From NCBI GenBank assembly GCA_015660995.1, contig JACTUC010000006.1:47566-111565 (forward strand): DNA of 64,000 bases. Reading direction: 5' to 3'. Below are positions 61,619 to 64,000 of this stretch, piece by piece. The DNA comes from Candidatus Methanomethylicaceae archaeon. GTDB taxonomy: Archaea > Thermoproteota > Methanomethylicia > Methanomethylicales > Methanomethylicaceae. Made by a program: the position numbers and the translations under genes. Positions within the stretch are counted from its first letter, which is position 1; each line of letters opens with the position of its first letter. The notes beneath the pieces were generated by a model. It saw nothing but the letters and a program-made list of their open reading frames with translations, did not search any database and was not told the DNA's origin.

Positions 61619-62383
61619 ATGATTAACGGTCGTGGGCTGCAGCATGTGCCAGATAGGGTGCACATAGCACCCGCATTCCTTGAGATTGACCGGCTTGTGC
61701 TGCCCTTCCTCGAGATGAAAGGCGAACGACTTCATCTCTTCACATTCCAAAGGCAAAACAAGCGTTCAAAAATGTGCCTTGAGTCAATCTGCTCAGCCCT
61801 CGATAGGGAAAGAAAAAGCTACGAGATCCATAGGACCGATTCTGAAATATTCCATCTCATAACCGCATTCAAACGGATTATAAAGGAGGAGCTTGGATGC
61901 GGCAATCAGGTCTTCGTCAATTTATCCTCGGGGGGGCACCTGCAGACCGTGGCTGCTTTCATGGCCACTTGCGCATCCCCCGGCGCCATCACGCCCTACT
62001 TCGCCTATCCCAAACGGTTGAACGATCTCACCAAGCCAGCGGCACCGCAGAATTCGTGCGGCGTTGAAGAAATCATAACATTGCCTCATTTTACCATCAA
62101 TGCTCCTGATGAAGATTCACTTCACTTCCTACGGATCCTGGCAGAGGTGGGTGAGGCCGATAAGAAGACAGTGCTGAACTCCTGCCAATCAGAGGGTCTG
62201 ATTCGGCACCAAGGAAAATCCAGGCCCTATGGGCATGTCATGCTGGAGAACAAGTTCATCCGCCCCATGGAGAAGCAGGGGCTGATGGCTGTTACAGAGA
62301 ATGGGAGAAGATGCAGGGTCCAGATAACTGAGAAAGGGAGAGACATGCTTCTGGTCAATGGACTCATGGAGGATTCGGCCTGA
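61619..62383 (+). CDS. DUF6293/HFX_2341-type regulator (CARF-like domain plus winged helix)
   Basis: 254 residues. The N-terminal half is Rossmann-like: RVHIAPAFLEIDRLVLPFLEMK, then QVFVNLSSGGHLQTVAAFM, whose glycine-rich loop is typical of CARF-related domains that bind nucleotide ligands. The C-terminal 80 residues form a winged helix (RILAEVGEADKKTVLN, RRCRVQITEKGRDMLL). Proteins of this type are common in archaea and their targets are mostly unknown. The start may be the ATG at 61619 or the GTG at 61658. No cas genes or CRISPR are nearby; it is 24 bases from the pilin-like gene. Confidence 0.65.
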   Translation: MINGRGLQHVPDRVHIAPAFLEIDRLVLPFLEMKGERLHLFTFQRQNKRSKMCLESICSALDRERKSYEIHRTDSEIFHLITAFKRIIKEELGCGNQVFVNLSSGGHLQTVAAFMATCASPGAITPYFAYPKRLNDLTKPAAPQNSCGVEEIITLPHFTINAPDEDSLHFLRILAEVGEADKKTVLNSCQSEGLIRHQGKSRPYGHVMLENKFIRPMEKQGLMAVTENGRRCRVQITEKGRDMLLVNGLMEDSA

Positions 62384-62407
62384 GCAAAGGGGAGGAAGTG
62401 AAAATCC

Positions 62408-64000
62408 ATGGTCTCGTCCCGCCGAATCAGAAAAGCTGCTGCAAGCAAGGGCGTCAGCCCCATCATAGCCACCCTGCTTCTGATCGTGATCACCGTGGCT
62501 GCCGCGGTGGTAGCCTACGGCTTCGTTACAGGATTCATAGGTGGGACGCAGGCACAACCCATCCAGACGGGAATGGCGGTCGACTCGGTCTACTCGTCAC
62601 CTACCGAAGTGGTATTGTACGTGAGGAATACGGGGAATGCCCCACTCACCGTGGACATGGTCTACGTGACCCAGGGTAACTCGCTGGTTGCTGTACCCCT
62701 AGTACCTGCGGTGAGTGTGGGCACGGGGAGCGTTAGCCCAATCATACTTACAAACAATTTCACGGAAGGGGTCTGCCAGTTCAAGATTACGTCCACTGAG
62801 GGTGCCCAGTGTGCAATCAGCAGCGACATCCAAGCTGGTAGTGGCGGTAGTGGTGGTGACCTTATCCCGCCCCTCTGTTCCAACCTGGGCGCCAATACAA
62901 CCATCGCGGGAGCCTCCTGCCTATTATCATCGATCTGGAGCGACAATGTCGGTCTCTCAGGATTCATCTGCTCTACCAACAACACCGGCAGCTGGGTTAA
63001 TTCGTCTTGGATCCCATTCACAGGAAATACTGCTTCTCTTATTATAACCCTCAATCCTACCGTTGGATCCGTTGTAGGGTTCGAGTTTTATGCCAATGAC
63101 ACCTCCAACAACTGGGGCGCTTCGGGTGTCAGCTATATCACCCTATCAAGTGGCAGTGACCTTATCCCTCCCAGCTGCTCCAACCTGGCTGCCAACACCA
63201 CCATTGCTGGATCTCCCTGCCTGCTCTCCTCCACCTGGAGCGACAATGTTGGTCTTTCAGGGTTCGTCTGCATGACCAATAATACAGGCAGCTGGGTCAA
63301 CTCAACATGGGCCCCCTTCACGGGTAATACTGCCTCTTTGGTGATAACCCTCAACCCAACGGCTGGAACTGTTGTTGGGTTCGGGTTCTTCGCAAACGAC
63401 ACCTCCAACAACGGGGGTTCCTCGGGCATTTCATACATCACCGTGGCCCCACTCGCGGTCAACTGCATAGCAATCAATCAGAACTCATCCAGGACCAGCA
63501 CGGGCTCTTTCGTGGCCCTGGCTTACCACCTGGTCTGGTCCAGCAACTCCTCAGCGGTTAGCAGCGGTATCCTTACGGTCAATGGCACAAGCTACCCTAT
63601 TTCAGCAGGCTGGTGCAACTTCACGGCTACATCGGCCTCGGTAACCAAGAGAACCTATGCCGTGACCTCGGTCAGTGCGAATGGAGTTACGGCCTACAGC
63701 CAGGTCCCGTCTAACCCATCCGTCATCTGGGACCGGCTGAACATCACCTACACATCCAATTCAACGCTGCTCAGCATTCGGCAGACAGCTCAGATAACCA
63801 TCACAGCAACCTACGAGTACGATGGCGCAATCGCGTCTTTAACTGTAAACACCCTCCGAAACGGAACCCACTACGCCACGGGTAACTTCAACGATTACGA
63901 ATCGGCTGCAGCTGTCTTCACCTACTCAGTGGAGAACTTCACAGATCCACTTTATGGGATAACCGCCTTCGACTCCACTCCCTTGACGGTTACCTGGACC
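62408..64000 (+). CDS. type IV pilin-like secreted protein with repeated Ig-like segments, 3' end beyond window
   Basis: 531 residues read open to the window edge. Basic N-terminus (SSRRIRKAAASKG), then VSPIIATLLLIVITVAAAVV, the archaeal class III signal and hydrophobic helix that prepilin peptidase cuts just before. A Ser/Gly/Asn-rich extracellular part follows with many Asn-x-Ser/Thr sites, which would be N-glycosylation targets. Residues 151-245 and 251-345 are two copies of the same segment (see repeat entries), each with three or four cysteines. Shine-Dalgarno GGAGG lies at 62391-62395. Pilin or a pilin-anchored adhesin. Confidence 0.85.
   Translation, partial: MVSSRRIRKAAASKGVSPIIATLLLIVITVAAAVVAYGFVTGFIGGTQAQPIQTGMAVDSVYSSPTEVVLYVRNTGNAPLTVDMVYVTQGNSLVAVPLVPAVSVGTGSVSPIILTNNFTEGVCQFKITSTEGAQCAISSDIQAGSGGSGGDLIPPLCSNLGANTTIAGASCLLSSIWSDNVGLSGFICSTNNTGSWVNSSWIPFTGNTASLIITLNPTVGSVVGFEFYANDTSNNWGASGVSYITLSSGSDLIPPSCSNLAANTTIAGSPCLLSSTWSDNVGLSGFVCMTNNTGSWVNSTWAPFTGNTASLVITLNPTAGTVVGFGFFANDTSNNGGSSGISYITVAPLAVNCIAINQNSSRTSTGSFVALAYHLVWSSNSSAVSSGILTVNGTSYPISAGWCNFTATSASVTKRTYAVTSVSANGVTAYSQVPSNPSVIWDRLNITYTSNSTLLSIRQTAQITITATYEYDGAIASLTVNTLRNGTHYATGNFNDYESAAAVFTYSVENFTDPLYGITAFDSTPLTVTWT
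62858..63142 (+). repeat. tandem repeat unit 1 of the pilin-like gene
   Basis: Encodes a segment from DLIPPLCSNLGANTTIAG to SGVSYIT. It matches unit 2 base by base at an offset of exactly 300, including TGGAGCGACAATGT and GACACCTCCAACAAC. Confidence 0.9.
63158..63442 (+). repeat. tandem repeat unit 2 of the pilin-like gene
   Basis: Second copy, from DLIPPSCSNLAANTTIAG to SGISYIT. Differences from unit 1 are mostly third-position changes, so the duplication is not recent or is kept under selection. Confidence 0.9.

Noticed and set aside
1..64000. CRISPR arrays, rRNA genes, insertion sequences and replication origin
   Set aside because: No regularly spaced repeats, rRNA, transposase frames or origin-like repeat clusters with Cdc6/Orc1 genes were seen.

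Overview
This window is archaeal chromosome. It carries the archaeal/eukaryotic-type release factor aRF1, DNA topoisomerase VI A and B, a RIO1 kinase, a Dim2-like KH protein, aIF1A, an archaeal-type UMP kinase, a tRNA with a bulge-helix-bulge intron, a type IV pilin-like surface protein and many TATA-type leaderless promoters. Three features point to a methanogen: a gene very like methanogenesis marker protein 11, a MtxX-like (marker 4) gene, and a homocitrate synthase/homoaconitase set of the kind used for coenzyme B. I cannot fix the taxon by eye; a Methanomethylicia-like (TACK) methanogen or a Methanothrix-like acetate user are both possible. Most of the window is of intermediate GC, but about 36-44 kb is visibly AT-richer.

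Layout. 0-3.6 kb: acetate uptake and activation (acs plus a SatP/YaaH-type transporter cut by the window edge), a DUF72 protein and a stand-alone LigD-type 3'-phosphoesterase. 3.6-13.1 kb: tRNA-Ile, tRNA-Ala, a PH-domain membrane protein, a tight proB-proA-proC operon, aRF1, UMP kinase, a small zinc/membrane protein, intron-bearing tRNA-Leu, Nudix, an M50 protease, an M20 peptidase and a COG2426 membrane protein. 13.2-14.9 kb: a sugar nucleotidyltransferase and an SDR epimerase. 15.1-22.7 kb: the methanogen block (homocitrate synthase, MtxX-like, homoaconitase large and small subunits, a ThDP enzyme, Mmp11, an Fe-S GMC oxidoreductase), with overlapping or abutting genes.

22.6-44.2 kb is a large surface-glycan locus. 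It has an Alg13/Alg14 pair, WbpB/WbpD/WbpE-like enzymes for a diacetamido sugar, an AglH-like GlcNAc-1-P transferase and a WecB-like epimerase. It continues with several glycosyltransferases, a DegT aminotransferase beside a ThDP E1 alpha/beta pair, a Wzx-like flippase, and a complete-looking heptose set (transaldolase, GmhA, HddA, GmhB, nucleotidyltransferase, SDR) in the AT-rich part.

44.2-49.9 kb is the conserved information-processing block (tRNA-Met, HTH regulator with a palindromic operator, tRNA-Asn, top6A, top6B, KH, rio1, aIF1A, tRNA-Arg). 49.9-60.9 kb returns to surface chemistry: a WecC-like dehydrogenase, a two-protein NRPS system (A-PCP plus C-A-PCP-TE), two glycosyltransferases and an SDR. 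The window closes with a small membrane protein, a DUF6293-type (CARF-like plus winged helix) regulator, and a pilin-like protein with an exact 300-bp tandem repeat that runs off the end.

The most notable systems are the archaeal NRPS pair, the archaeal heptose island, and the coenzyme-B-type cluster that contains an unassigned ThDP decarboxylase-like enzyme.
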